From: CAZNMF01 sp964573795
Lineage (GTDB): Bacteria; Acidobacteriota; Vicinamibacteria; Vicinamibacterales; SCN-69-37
Reading direction: 5' to 3'
DNA: 24,264 bases
Assembly (NCBI GenBank): GCA_964573795.1
Contig: CAZNMF010000375.1
Location: forward strand, 1 to 24,264
Part shown: piece after piece, positions 1 to 7,202 of the stretch
How positions within the stretch are numbered: position 1 is the first letter of the stretch
Layout of the letters: each line of letters begins with the position of its first letter
The notes under the pieces: generated by a model
What the model was told of the DNA's origin: nothing
The model's input: the letters and a program-made list of their open reading frames with translations, nothing else
The model's database searches: none
Made by a program: the position numbers and the translations under genes

Positions 1-1271
<1,271 letters not shown>

Positions 1272-1279
1272 GGGCGAAA

Positions 1280-1289
1280 ACTATATCAT
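1280..1289. promoter_or_regulatory. Bidirectional overlapping -10 elements for ino1 and the 1298 gene
   Basis: The divergent start codons are only 26 bp apart. The decamer at 1280-1289 reads TATAGT on the minus strand (1280-1285) and TATCAT on the plus strand (1284-1289), overlapping by 2 bp. Each hexamer is 8 nt from its start codon, so either transcript would have about a 2-nt leader. No Shine-Dalgarno fits in the gap. Good -35 boxes are not visible, and any would lie inside the opposite coding sequence. The same arrangement recurs at 7188-7197. Inferred from sequence only. Confidence 0.6.
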
Positions 1290-1297
1290 CGACCCTC

Positions 1298-1816
1298 ATG
1301 CTGAAGTGGCTCCGCCGCGGCCCGTCGCCGCATCAGACGGCGCTCGCGATGATCGGCGCGCGGGCCGGCGATCGCGTGCTGTTCGCGGGATCGCCGCAGC
1401 CCGCGCTCGCCGCCGAGATCGCGCGCATCACCGGCCTCAACGGCCGCACGCTCGTCGTCAGCGCGACGCCCGAGACCGACGCCGCGCTGCAGGCCGCCGC
1501 CGAGGAAGCCGGCGCGCTCGTCGATCTCGCGCGCGCGTTTCCTTCCGGTGATGTGGCGAATGACGTCGTTGTACTGGCGATATCGACCGGTGAGGTGTCG
1601 CGAGCGGCGCTGGTCGAGGCCTACGGCGCGTTGCGATCCGGCGGCCGGTTGATCGTGATCGCCGGCACGCGACGCGCGGGCCTGTTCGCCGGCAAGACGG
1701 ACACGCCGCCGCCGAACGCCGACGCCACGGTCCAGTCGCTGATCGACGCCGGCGGCCGCGCCGCCAGGCTTCTCGCGACGGCCGAGGGCGTGTCGTACTA
1801 CGAGGCACGGAAATAG
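1298..1816 (+). CDS. Conserved hypothetical protein, methyltransferase-like Rossmann fold
   Basis: This is a 172-residue protein I do not recognise by name. The strand pattern looks like a class I SAM-dependent methyltransferase core: DRVLFAGSPQPALAAEIA (residues 25-42) sits where motif I would be, followed by an acid-free TLVVSAT strand (51-57), a DVVVLA strand near 89-94 and GGRLIVIAG further on. The glycine loop is degenerate (AGSPQP instead of GxGxG) and the usual acidic residue after strand 2 is missing, so SAM binding is uncertain. There is no signal peptide or membrane segment. It diverges from ino1 through a very short shared promoter and is followed by a palindromic repeat. It may be a catalytically dead methyltransferase homologue; function unknown. 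Confidence 0.75.
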   Translation: MLKWLRRGPSPHQTALAMIGARAGDRVLFAGSPQPALAAEIARITGLNGRTLVVSATPETDAALQAAAEEAGALVDLARAFPSGDVANDVVVLAISTGEVSRAALVEAYGALRSGGRLIVIAGTRRAGLFAGKTDTPPPNADATVQSLIDAGGRAARLLATAEGVSYYEARK

Positions 1817-1828
1817 CTCTCGCTCGCT

Positions 1829-1885
1829 GGAGGGGCGGACCTTCAGGTCCGCCCGCTGCGGCCGAACCTGAAGGTTCGGCCCTCC
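1829..1885. repeat. Composite palindromic repeat (two inverted hairpins)
   Basis: There are two perfect 9-bp hairpins. The first is 1833-1841 paired with 1846-1854 (loop TTCA); the second is 1860-1868 paired with 1873-1881 (loop TGAA). The hairpins are inverted versions of one another around an ACCTTCAGGT core, and the whole is bracketed by GGAGGG (1829-1834) and CCCTCC (1880-1885). It lies 12 bp after the stop of the 1298 gene. No T-tract follows, so it resembles a REP/BIME-type intergenic element more than an intrinsic terminator. A related single hairpin occurs at 6218-6237. Confidence 0.75.
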
Positions 1886-1984
1886 GAAGTAGTCAGCTGC
1901 AATGTCGCCTCTCTGGCTGTCCGCGTCAGGCGACGCCGGCACGAAGCGCTTCCGATGCCCGAACCGGACCTCTTGGACGGGGGC

Positions 1985-2001
1985 TTGGCACCTCCTTTGC
2001 T
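1985..2001 (+). promoter_or_regulatory. Candidate sigma-54 (RpoN) -24/-12 promoter
   Basis: TTGGCACCTCCTTTGCT has the GG of the -24 element (1987-1988) exactly 10 nt from the GC of the -12 element (1999-2000). It matches YTGGCACGnnnnTTGCW at nearly every informative position. Transcription would start near 2012, about 33 nt before the ATG at 2045. The same stretch can also be read as sigma-70 (TTGGCA, 17 bp, TAGCAT at 2008-2013), so the sigma factor is not settled by sequence alone. Confidence 0.55.
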
Positions 2002-2044
2002 CTGGCGTAGCATCAGCACCAGCCCTGCCGGCAAGGCCACCTCC

Positions 2045-2563
2045 ATGCGGAAGATCGTGCTCGTCGGTGTCGCGCTCCTCGCCCTGCTGGCCGGAGCTTC
2101 GCCCGCCTCGGCGCAGATCTCCGACCGCGATCTCGGCGAGAAGGTCGCCGAAGCCGTCCGCACCTACTCGAAGTTCAGCATCTTCGACGATGTGAACATC
2201 GGGATCGACAATCGGAATGTCGTGCTGACCGGAAAGGTCACGACGCCGAACAAGAAAGAGGAGATCGGCAAGCGCGTGGCGAAGATCGACGGCATCCGCA
2301 CGTTGAGCAACGAGATCGACGTGCTGCCGGTCTCCAACGTCGACGCGAAGATCCGCGTCATCGCCGCCGGCCGCATCTACAACCATCCAGCGTTCTGGCG
2401 CTACGCCGAGCTGCCGATGCCGCCCATCCACATCATCGTCGAGCACCAGCGGATCACGCTGACCGGGTTCGTGGACTCGCAGGGCGATCGAATTCTCGCG
2501 ACGTCTCTCGCATCGTTCAGCGGGGTGCTCGGCGTGGACAACAAGCTGCGCGTCGGCCAATAG
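2045..2563 (+). CDS. Exported BON-domain protein
   Basis: This 172-residue protein is exported by an N-terminal signal peptide (MRKIVLVGVALLALLAGASPASA, cleavage near residue 23-24). Two BON-like segments follow. Residues ~28-95 contain the typical NVVLTGKVTTPNKKEEIGKRV strand-loop-helix, and residues ~104-170 contain ITLTGFVDSQGDRILATSLA and VLGVDNKLRV. BON domains are thought to bind phospholipid or other envelope ligands and occur in OsmY-type periplasmic stress proteins; that role is from family knowledge. The start at 2045 is preferred over an ATG 90 bp upstream because it begins exactly at the signal peptide and lies downstream of the candidate promoter. A periplasmic envelope-stress function is plausible but unproven. 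Confidence 0.85.
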   Translation: MRKIVLVGVALLALLAGASPASAQISDRDLGEKVAEAVRTYSKFSIFDDVNIGIDNRNVVLTGKVTTPNKKEEIGKRVAKIDGIRTLSNEIDVLPVSNVDAKIRVIAAGRIYNHPAFWRYAELPMPPIHIIVEHQRITLTGFVDSQGDRILATSLASFSGVLGVDNKLRVGQ

Positions 2564-2603
2564 GCGGCAGTCGACGTCGAAACTTCCCGCGACGCGCTTC
2601 CGT

Positions 2604-2621
2604 CATCTCATCCATCTCATC
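2604..2621 (+). repeat. Two tandem 9-bp repeats before the 2626 start codon
   Basis: CATCTCATC occurs twice in direct tandem (2604-2612 and 2613-2621) and ends 4 nt before the ATG at 2626. It occupies the place where a ribosome-binding site would be expected and no purine-rich site is seen there. This resembles the micro-repeat/start-codon juxtaposition at 21844-21864. Confidence 0.6.
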
Positions 2622-2625
2622 ACCC

Positions 2626-4719
2626 ATGTCCCCCGCTCTCCGACGCCTCGCCGTCCTCACCGCGGTCGTGGCGATGGCCTGCGCGGGTCTGGTCTTCGCG
2701 CAGGGCGGAGGCGGCGGACGGGCCGGAGGCCCGGGCCCGGGCCTCGGCGGCCAACGCGGCGGCGGCCCGGGGCGCGCCGGCTTTCCGCGTGACAACAACG
2801 CCGCCGTCGCGACAGGCACGGGTGCGATCAGCGGGACCGTCGTCCGCGACGGCACGGGCACGCCGGTCAAACGCGCGCGCGTCACGCTGAACGGCACCGA
2901 ACTGCGCGGCGGCCGCTCGGTCCTCACCGACGATCAAGGCCGCTTCGCGTTCCAGGCGTTGCCTGCCGGACGCTTCACCATGACGGCCTCCAAGCCCGGC
3001 TTCGTCGACGGGACGTACGGCGCGAAGCGGGCGGGACGGCCAGGCACGCCCATCCAGCTCGCCGACGGACAAATCCTCGATCGCGCGACGATCGTCATGC
3101 CGCGCGGCAGCGTGATCACCGGCCTCGTCGTCGACGAGGCCGGCGAACCTGCGGCCGGCACGACCGTCCGCGCGTTGCGCTTCGTGCTCCGCACCGGCGA
3201 GCGGACGTTGCAACCGGCCGGACAGGCCGTCGCCGACGATCGCGGCATTTATCGCATCTATCAACTGCAGCCCGGCGACTACATCGTCAACGCCGTGCCA
3301 CGCAATCTGACGACCAACGATCTGCGCGAAGCGCTCGTGAGCCAGGCGCAGATGGCCATCCAGCAGGCGCAAGCGGCCAACGGCGGCGCCGCCATCAACA
3401 TCGGGAATCTCACGACGCTCGCCAATCAGGGTGGCGGAGCGGAGCTCATGGCGCGCGCGCTGCAGTTGCAGGAACAGCTCGCACAGAGCGAGCAGCAGCC
3501 CTCCGAGGCGTACGCGCCCGTCTACTATCCAGGCACGACGTCGCTGTCGAGCGCGACGACGATGACGCTGGACGTCGGCGAGGAGCGCGCGGGCATCGAT
3601 TTCCAATTGCAGCTCGTGCCGACGTGGCGCGTGAGCGGCATCGTCGCGATGCCGAGCGGCGACCTGCCGCAAGGCACGCAGGTCGCGCTCGTGCCGTCGG
3701 AGCGCGCGTCGCTGCCCAACGTCAGCGTCTTCGGCACAAGCCAGACGCGCGTGAGCGCCGACGGCCATTTCACGTTCAACAACGTGACGCCCGGACAGTA
3801 CAGCCTGCAGGCGCGCGCGATCGTTCGCGATCCCGCGGCGAACGCCGCCGGCCAGAACGCCGCGGGTGCGCGCGGCGGCGCCGTGTTCTTCGGACGCGGC
3901 GGGATCGGAGGGCCGGGCTCGATCGCGCAGGTGCTGTGGGCCGCGGCGGAGATCTCGGTCGGCGGCCAGCATCTGTCGAATCTCGTGCTGAACCTGCAGC
4001 CGGGCATGACGGTGAAGGGCCGCGTCGACTTCGAGCCGGGATCGCAGGCGCCGCCGGATCCGACGCGCGTCATGGTCACGCTGTCGCCGCGCGGCACGCA
4101 GACGCTCGAGATGGGCGTGACGCCGCCCGGCGAAGTCGACGCGTCCGGACACTTCTCGATTCCTGGCGTCGCGCCGGGACGCTACACGATCAACGCGACA
4201 GTGCTCGCGTACTCGCCGTCACAGGATCCGACGGGACGCGGCGGCCGCGGCGGACGCGGTTTCGCTGCGCCGGGAGCAGCGAGCGGCGGCTGGCGGCTGA
4301 AGTCGGCGATCGTCGACGGCCGCGACGTGCTCGACTTCCCGCTCGACGTCGGTCCGAATCAGGATCTCTCCAACGCGATCCTGACGTTCACGGACAAGAC
4401 GCAGGAGCTGTCCGGCACGATCCAGGACACGTCGGGACGGCCGACGTCGGACTTCACGATCATCCTGTTCCCGAGCGACAGCCGCTACTGGGTGCCGCAG
4501 TCGCGCCGCATCGCGTCCGCGCGTCCCGGCACGGACGGCCGCTTCACCTTCCGCGGCGTCCCCGCCGGCGAGTACCGGCTGACGGCCGTCACGGACGTCG
4601 AGCCGGGCGAGTGGTACGACCCCGCGTTTCTCGGCCAGGTGCAGCAGGCGTCGATTTCGATCAGCCTCGCCGAGGGCGCCACGAAAGTGCAGGACATCAG
4701 GCTCGCAGGCGGCAGGTAG
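2626..4719 (+). CDS. Secreted carboxypeptidase-regulatory-like repeat protein
   Basis: This is a 697-residue exported protein. A signal peptide (residues 1-25, ending VFAQ) is followed by a Gly-rich stretch (26-58). After that come several beta-sandwich modules of the CarboxypepD_reg type. The clearest are GAISGTVVRDGTGTPVKRAR with LPAGRFTMTASKPG (~66-140), VITGLVVDEAGEPAAGTTV with LQPGDYIVNAVP (~160-225), a module ending NVTPGQYSLQARA, one around MTVKGRVDFEPG with VAPGRYTINATV, and the last with LSGTIQDTSGRPTSD and VPAGEYRLTAVTD. A Gln/Ala-rich probable helix lies at ~230-285. There is no peptidase or TonB-dependent barrel domain, so it is probably a non-enzymatic envelope or surface protein. 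Such proteins are abundant in Acidobacteriota. Its ligand is unknown. Confidence 0.85.
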   Translation: MSPALRRLAVLTAVVAMACAGLVFAQGGGGGRAGGPGPGLGGQRGGGPGRAGFPRDNNAAVATGTGAISGTVVRDGTGTPVKRARVTLNGTELRGGRSVLTDDQGRFAFQALPAGRFTMTASKPGFVDGTYGAKRAGRPGTPIQLADGQILDRATIVMPRGSVITGLVVDEAGEPAAGTTVRALRFVLRTGERTLQPAGQAVADDRGIYRIYQLQPGDYIVNAVPRNLTTNDLREALVSQAQMAIQQAQAANGGAAINIGNLTTLANQGGGAELMARALQLQEQLAQSEQQPSEAYAPVYYPGTTSLSSATTMTLDVGEERAGIDFQLQLVPTWRVSGIVAMPSGDLPQGTQVALVPSERASLPNVSVFGTSQTRVSADGHFTFNNVTPGQYSLQARAIVRDPAANAAGQNAAGARGGAVFFGRGGIGGPGSIAQVLWAAAEISVGGQHLSNLVLNLQPGMTVKGRVDFEPGSQAPPDPTRVMVTLSPRGTQTLEMGVTPPGEVDASGHFSIPGVAPGRYTINATVLAYSPSQDPTGRGGRGGRGFAAPGAASGGWRLKSAIVDGRDVLDFPLDVGPNQDLSNAILTFTDKTQELSGTIQDTSGRPTSDFTIILFPSDSRYWVPQSRRIASARPGTDGRFTFRGVPAGEYRLTAVTDVEPGEWYDPAFLGQVQQASISISLAEGATKVQDIRLAGGR

Positions 4720-4732
4720 GTAAGACAAACTG

Positions 4733-4750
4733 CGAACTTCGAACTTTGAA
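4733..4750 (+). repeat. CGAACTT heptamer micro-repeat
   Basis: Tandem CGAACTT units (CGAACTTCGAACTT, then a degenerate TGAA) lie 14 bp after the stop of the preceding gene. Related copies occur at 15969-15984 and, inverted, at 21887-21917. The unit junction creates the palindrome TTCGAA. All copies are intergenic. Confidence 0.65.
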
Positions 4751-4828
4751 ATTGGGAGTGACGACGTTGACGCTCGGCGGCGGCGAGCGAGTGACGCGCG
4801 GTTTGGATCTTGCTTTACTCCCGCTGCC

Positions 4829-6103
4829 TTGGACCTGCGAATCTGCGCCGCGGCCGTTGCGATCGCTTGTCTGATCGCCTGCGGCAGCGATAAGAAGCCG
4901 CCAACCGCGCCGAGCGATCCCACGCCGGGCTCGCAGGAATCGCCGACGACGCCGGCGGCCGATCCGCCCGCATCGCCGGCCGATCCCGCGCCGACGCCCG
5001 ATCCGAGCCCCGGTCCGACTCCGGACCCGAATCCCAATCCTGAGCCCGGTCCGACGGATCCGTCGCCGGATCCGACGCCCACCCCGGCGCCCGATCCAAC
5101 GCCGGCGCCGACGCCCGATCCGACACCGACACCAGCGCCAACCCCGGCGCCGAAGCCGCCGCCTCCAGCACCGTCCCCGCCCTCACCGCCGCCTCCGCCA
5201 CCGGCGCCGAGCGAGCCGGTGATTCTCGAGGACGCGTTCGGCGGCCGGCCACTCACGCCGCCTGGACACTGGTGGAGCCAGGACATCAGCCAGGCTCCTG
5301 TCGATGCGAGCTCCGACGCGTTCATCGACTTCATCGGACGGACGCGCGGGCTGCACCCGGATTTCGGGCCGCCGCCGTACGGCATCCCGTACGTCGGCGT
5401 CGGCGGATCGCAGCCGCGCGTGCCCGTGACGTTCACGGACTACGGCTCGGAGAGCGATCGCGGCTTCGGCGGCGTCACGGGCTATCCGATTCCGGAGGAC
5501 GCGAAGACGCGGCCGAACTTCATCGAGGGCGGCGCGCCGGGTGGCGGATCCGGCGGCGATCGCCATCTGCTGATCGTCGATCGCGATCGCTGGGTGCTGT
5601 TCGAGCTCTACGCCGCGCGCTGGAACAGCAGCGCGAGCCGATGGGAAGCCGCGTCGGGCGCGATCTTCGATCTCAACAGTCTGATGCGGCGGCCCGACGG
5701 CTGGACGTCGGCCGATGCAGCGGGACTGGCGATCCTTCCGGGTCTCGTGCGCTACGACGAAGCGAACAGCGGCCGCGACATCCCGCACGCGTTCCGCGTG
5801 ACCGTGCGCGCGACGAATGGCTCGGTGTGGCCGGCGTCGCACAGCGCGGGCTCTCGCGCGGGCGCATTGCCGATGGGCGCGCGCCTGCGTCTCAAAGCGT
5901 CGAAAGATCTCTCGAGCTACCCGCCGTCCGTCCAGCGCATCTTTCGCGCGATGCAGATCTACGGCCTCATCGTCGCGGACAACGGCTCGGACATGTACAT
6001 CAGCGGATCGATGGACGGCCGCTGGAACAACGACCAGCTGAACCCGGCCTTCGCGTCGCTCAAGGCCGGAGATTTCGAGGTGGTGCAGCTCGGATGGCGG
6101 TGA
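4829..6103 (+). CDS. Lipoprotein with Pro/Asp-rich linker and uncharacterised conserved C-terminal domain
   Basis: This 424-residue protein starts at TTG; no in-frame ATG or GTG precedes it and the TTG places a signal peptide correctly. The N-terminus ends in the lipobox LIAC (Cys18), so it is a probable lipoprotein. Residues ~23-130 are a low-complexity Pro/Asp/Thr linker of DPTP/TPDP/APTP units, long enough to extend through periplasm or past the cell surface. The C-terminal ~290 residues form one domain with motifs DRHLLIVDRDRWVLFELYAA, SGAIFDLNS, GWTSADAAGLAILPGLVRYDE, IPHAFRVTV, MGARLRLKAS, YGLIVADNGSDMYISGS and WNNDQL. From memory, similar domains occur in uncharacterised secreted proteins of soil bacteria. 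No catalytic motif is recognisable, and I assign no function. Confidence 0.82.
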   Translation: MDLRICAAAVAIACLIACGSDKKPPTAPSDPTPGSQESPTTPAADPPASPADPAPTPDPSPGPTPDPNPNPEPGPTDPSPDPTPTPAPDPTPAPTPDPTPTPAPTPAPKPPPPAPSPPSPPPPPPAPSEPVILEDAFGGRPLTPPGHWWSQDISQAPVDASSDAFIDFIGRTRGLHPDFGPPPYGIPYVGVGGSQPRVPVTFTDYGSESDRGFGGVTGYPIPEDAKTRPNFIEGGAPGGGSGGDRHLLIVDRDRWVLFELYAARWNSSASRWEAASGAIFDLNSLMRRPDGWTSADAAGLAILPGLVRYDEANSGRDIPHAFRVTVRATNGSVWPASHSAGSRAGALPMGARLRLKASKDLSSYPPSVQRIFRAMQIYGLIVADNGSDMYISGSMDGRWNNDQLNPAFASLKAGDFEVVQLGWR

Positions 6104-6406
6104 CGCAGCGGGGAATTTTCAAGACACAATTGATCCGAAGAGCATGACATCAGCCGACCTTCGCACGAGCTGATGAGCGGGCGGCGGCTGCAGTTCCGGA
6201 TCGAGGTGCCGGATGACGCCGGACCTGAAGGTCCGGCGCTCCGAAAGGCAGGCCCGGGGGTCGGAGACGACAGCGCGTTGGATTGCAACTCGTCGACGGC
6301 CGGATTCGTGCGTGGGACGATGGATCGGTGCGTTAGACCATTTCCGGATCGACGTCGACGCAGCCCTGCGGGCCCGGCGGGCTGAACGCCGTCGGCCCCG
6401 GTTGCG
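6104..6406. other. Convergent intergenic region without a convincing gene
   Basis: This 303-bp gap separates two convergent genes. It holds one hairpin of the ACCTGAAGGT family (6218-6237) and some GC-rich partial inverted repeats near 6361-6384. Short open frames pass through it but none has a start context, signal or recognisable protein pattern. I see no RNA gene and no T-tract terminator. Confidence 0.6.
6218..6237. repeat. Palindromic ACCTGAAGGT hairpin repeat
   Basis: A perfect 8-bp stem, GCCGGACC paired with GGTCCGGC, closes a TGAA loop. Loop and core match the second hairpin at 1860-1881, and GCTCC follows here much as CCTCC follows there. It is a second, single-unit copy of the same intergenic family, lying between convergent genes. 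Confidence 0.7.
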
Positions 6407-7180
6407 CTACGCCCGTGTCGCCTGCCCCGGCAGTCCCTTCCCTTTCGCGCGGCGCATCGTCAGCCAGATCAGGACGATCAGCAGCGTCACCGCCGCGGCA
6501 AAGGCGCCGGCGAACAGCCACAGCGTGCGATAGAGGATCGACTGGGAGTCCATGCGGACGTCCATCTCGATCGGCACGCCGGCGCGGCGATCGCTGAAGC
6601 GCTGCTCCCACGTGAGGATGTTGCCGCGATCAGGCTCGCCGTTCGATCCGTCCTCGAGCCGCTTGACGTTGTGGTAGATGATGCGGCTCGGCAAGTGCAG
6701 CTTGAAGGCGACGAGCTCGTCGCCGGTCCAGCTTACGGTGCCGGGATTCGCGCCGGCGGCCGCGCCAACGGCCTGCGCGTAGTGAATCACGTTGCCCGTG
6801 CGCTCGAACGTGTACGTCGACCACGACAGCGGCTTGCACGCCTGCATCTGCCGTACGTCGGGCGCGGCCACGCGGATCTGCACGAAGCGGCGGCCGCGGC
6901 GCACCCATGGCTGGCCGACGCGTACGTTCGGGCAGCCTTCCTCGCTGAAGATCTTGCGGATCTGCTCGCGATCGATCGACGTCCGCGACGCGGTGTCGAT
7001 CGGCAGACCGCGCAGCGCGATGAGCGCGGGAATCGACGCGTCGATCACGGTCTGCGCCGCGCCGTCGACGCCGAGATAGAGCTGCTCTTCGTACTCGTAC
7101 TGACGTCCGAGCGGGTTGTGGCATCCCACGGTCGCGATGACGAGCCCGATCGCGGCCGCCCAACGTCCCCAAGCGCGCAT
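6407..7180 (-). CDS. Membrane-anchored lipoprotein, LppM-like hypothetical
   Basis: This is a 257-residue protein with a lipoprotein signal (lipobox TVGC, Cys20). An extracytoplasmic domain follows, then one C-terminal transmembrane helix (TLWLFAGAFAAAVTLLIVLI) and a short basic tail (MRRAKGKG). So it is anchored at both ends with the middle outside the cytoplasm. The middle starts with an EQLYLGVDGAAQTVID strand pair and ends with FKLHLPSRIIYHNVKRL and NILTWEQRF. That pattern is reminiscent of LppM/DUF3153-type lipoproteins, but the match is by eye and weak. It diverges from polA with 22 bp between start codons. Function unknown. Confidence 0.8.
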   Translation of the reverse strand: MRAWGRWAAAIGLVIATVGCHNPLGRQYEYEEQLYLGVDGAAQTVIDASIPALIALRGLPIDTASRTSIDREQIRKIFSEEGCPNVRVGQPWVRRGRRFVQIRVAAPDVRQMQACKPLSWSTYTFERTGNVIHYAQAVGAAAGANPGTVSWTGDELVAFKLHLPSRIIYHNVKRLEDGSNGEPDRGNILTWEQRFSDRRAGVPIEMDVRMDSQSILYRTLWLFAGAFAAAVTLLIVLIWLTMRRAKGKGLPGQATRA

Positions 7181-7187
7181 CGCCCGA

Positions 7188-7197
7188 ATGATATACT
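7188..7197. promoter_or_regulatory. Bidirectional overlapping -10 elements for polA and the 6407-7180 lipoprotein
   Basis: The decamer ATGATATACT contains TATACT for the plus strand (7192-7197, 5 nt before the polA GTG) and TATCAT for the minus strand (7188-7193, 7 nt before the lipoprotein ATG). The hexamers overlap by 2 bp. Predicted starts are near 7204 and 7181, so both mRNAs would be essentially leaderless. This is the same geometry and nearly the same sequence (9 of 10 bases on the corresponding strand) as 1280-1289. Confidence 0.6.
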
Positions 7198-7202
7198 GCG
7201 CC

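Noticed and set aside
1955..2044. Upstream ATG for the BON protein
   Set aside because: It lies before the candidate promoter and would bury the signal peptide inside the protein.
2620..4152. Minus-strand open frame opposite the repeat protein at 2626
   Set aside because: Antisense shadow; the plus strand has a signal peptide and recognisable repeat domains.
6173..6385. Small plus-strand open frame in the convergent gap
   Set aside because: No start context or recognisable protein pattern, and it contains the palindromic repeat.
7116..7202. Upstream extension of polA
   Set aside because: It would code through the divergent promoter and into the opposite gene; the PolI N-terminus starts at GTG 7203.
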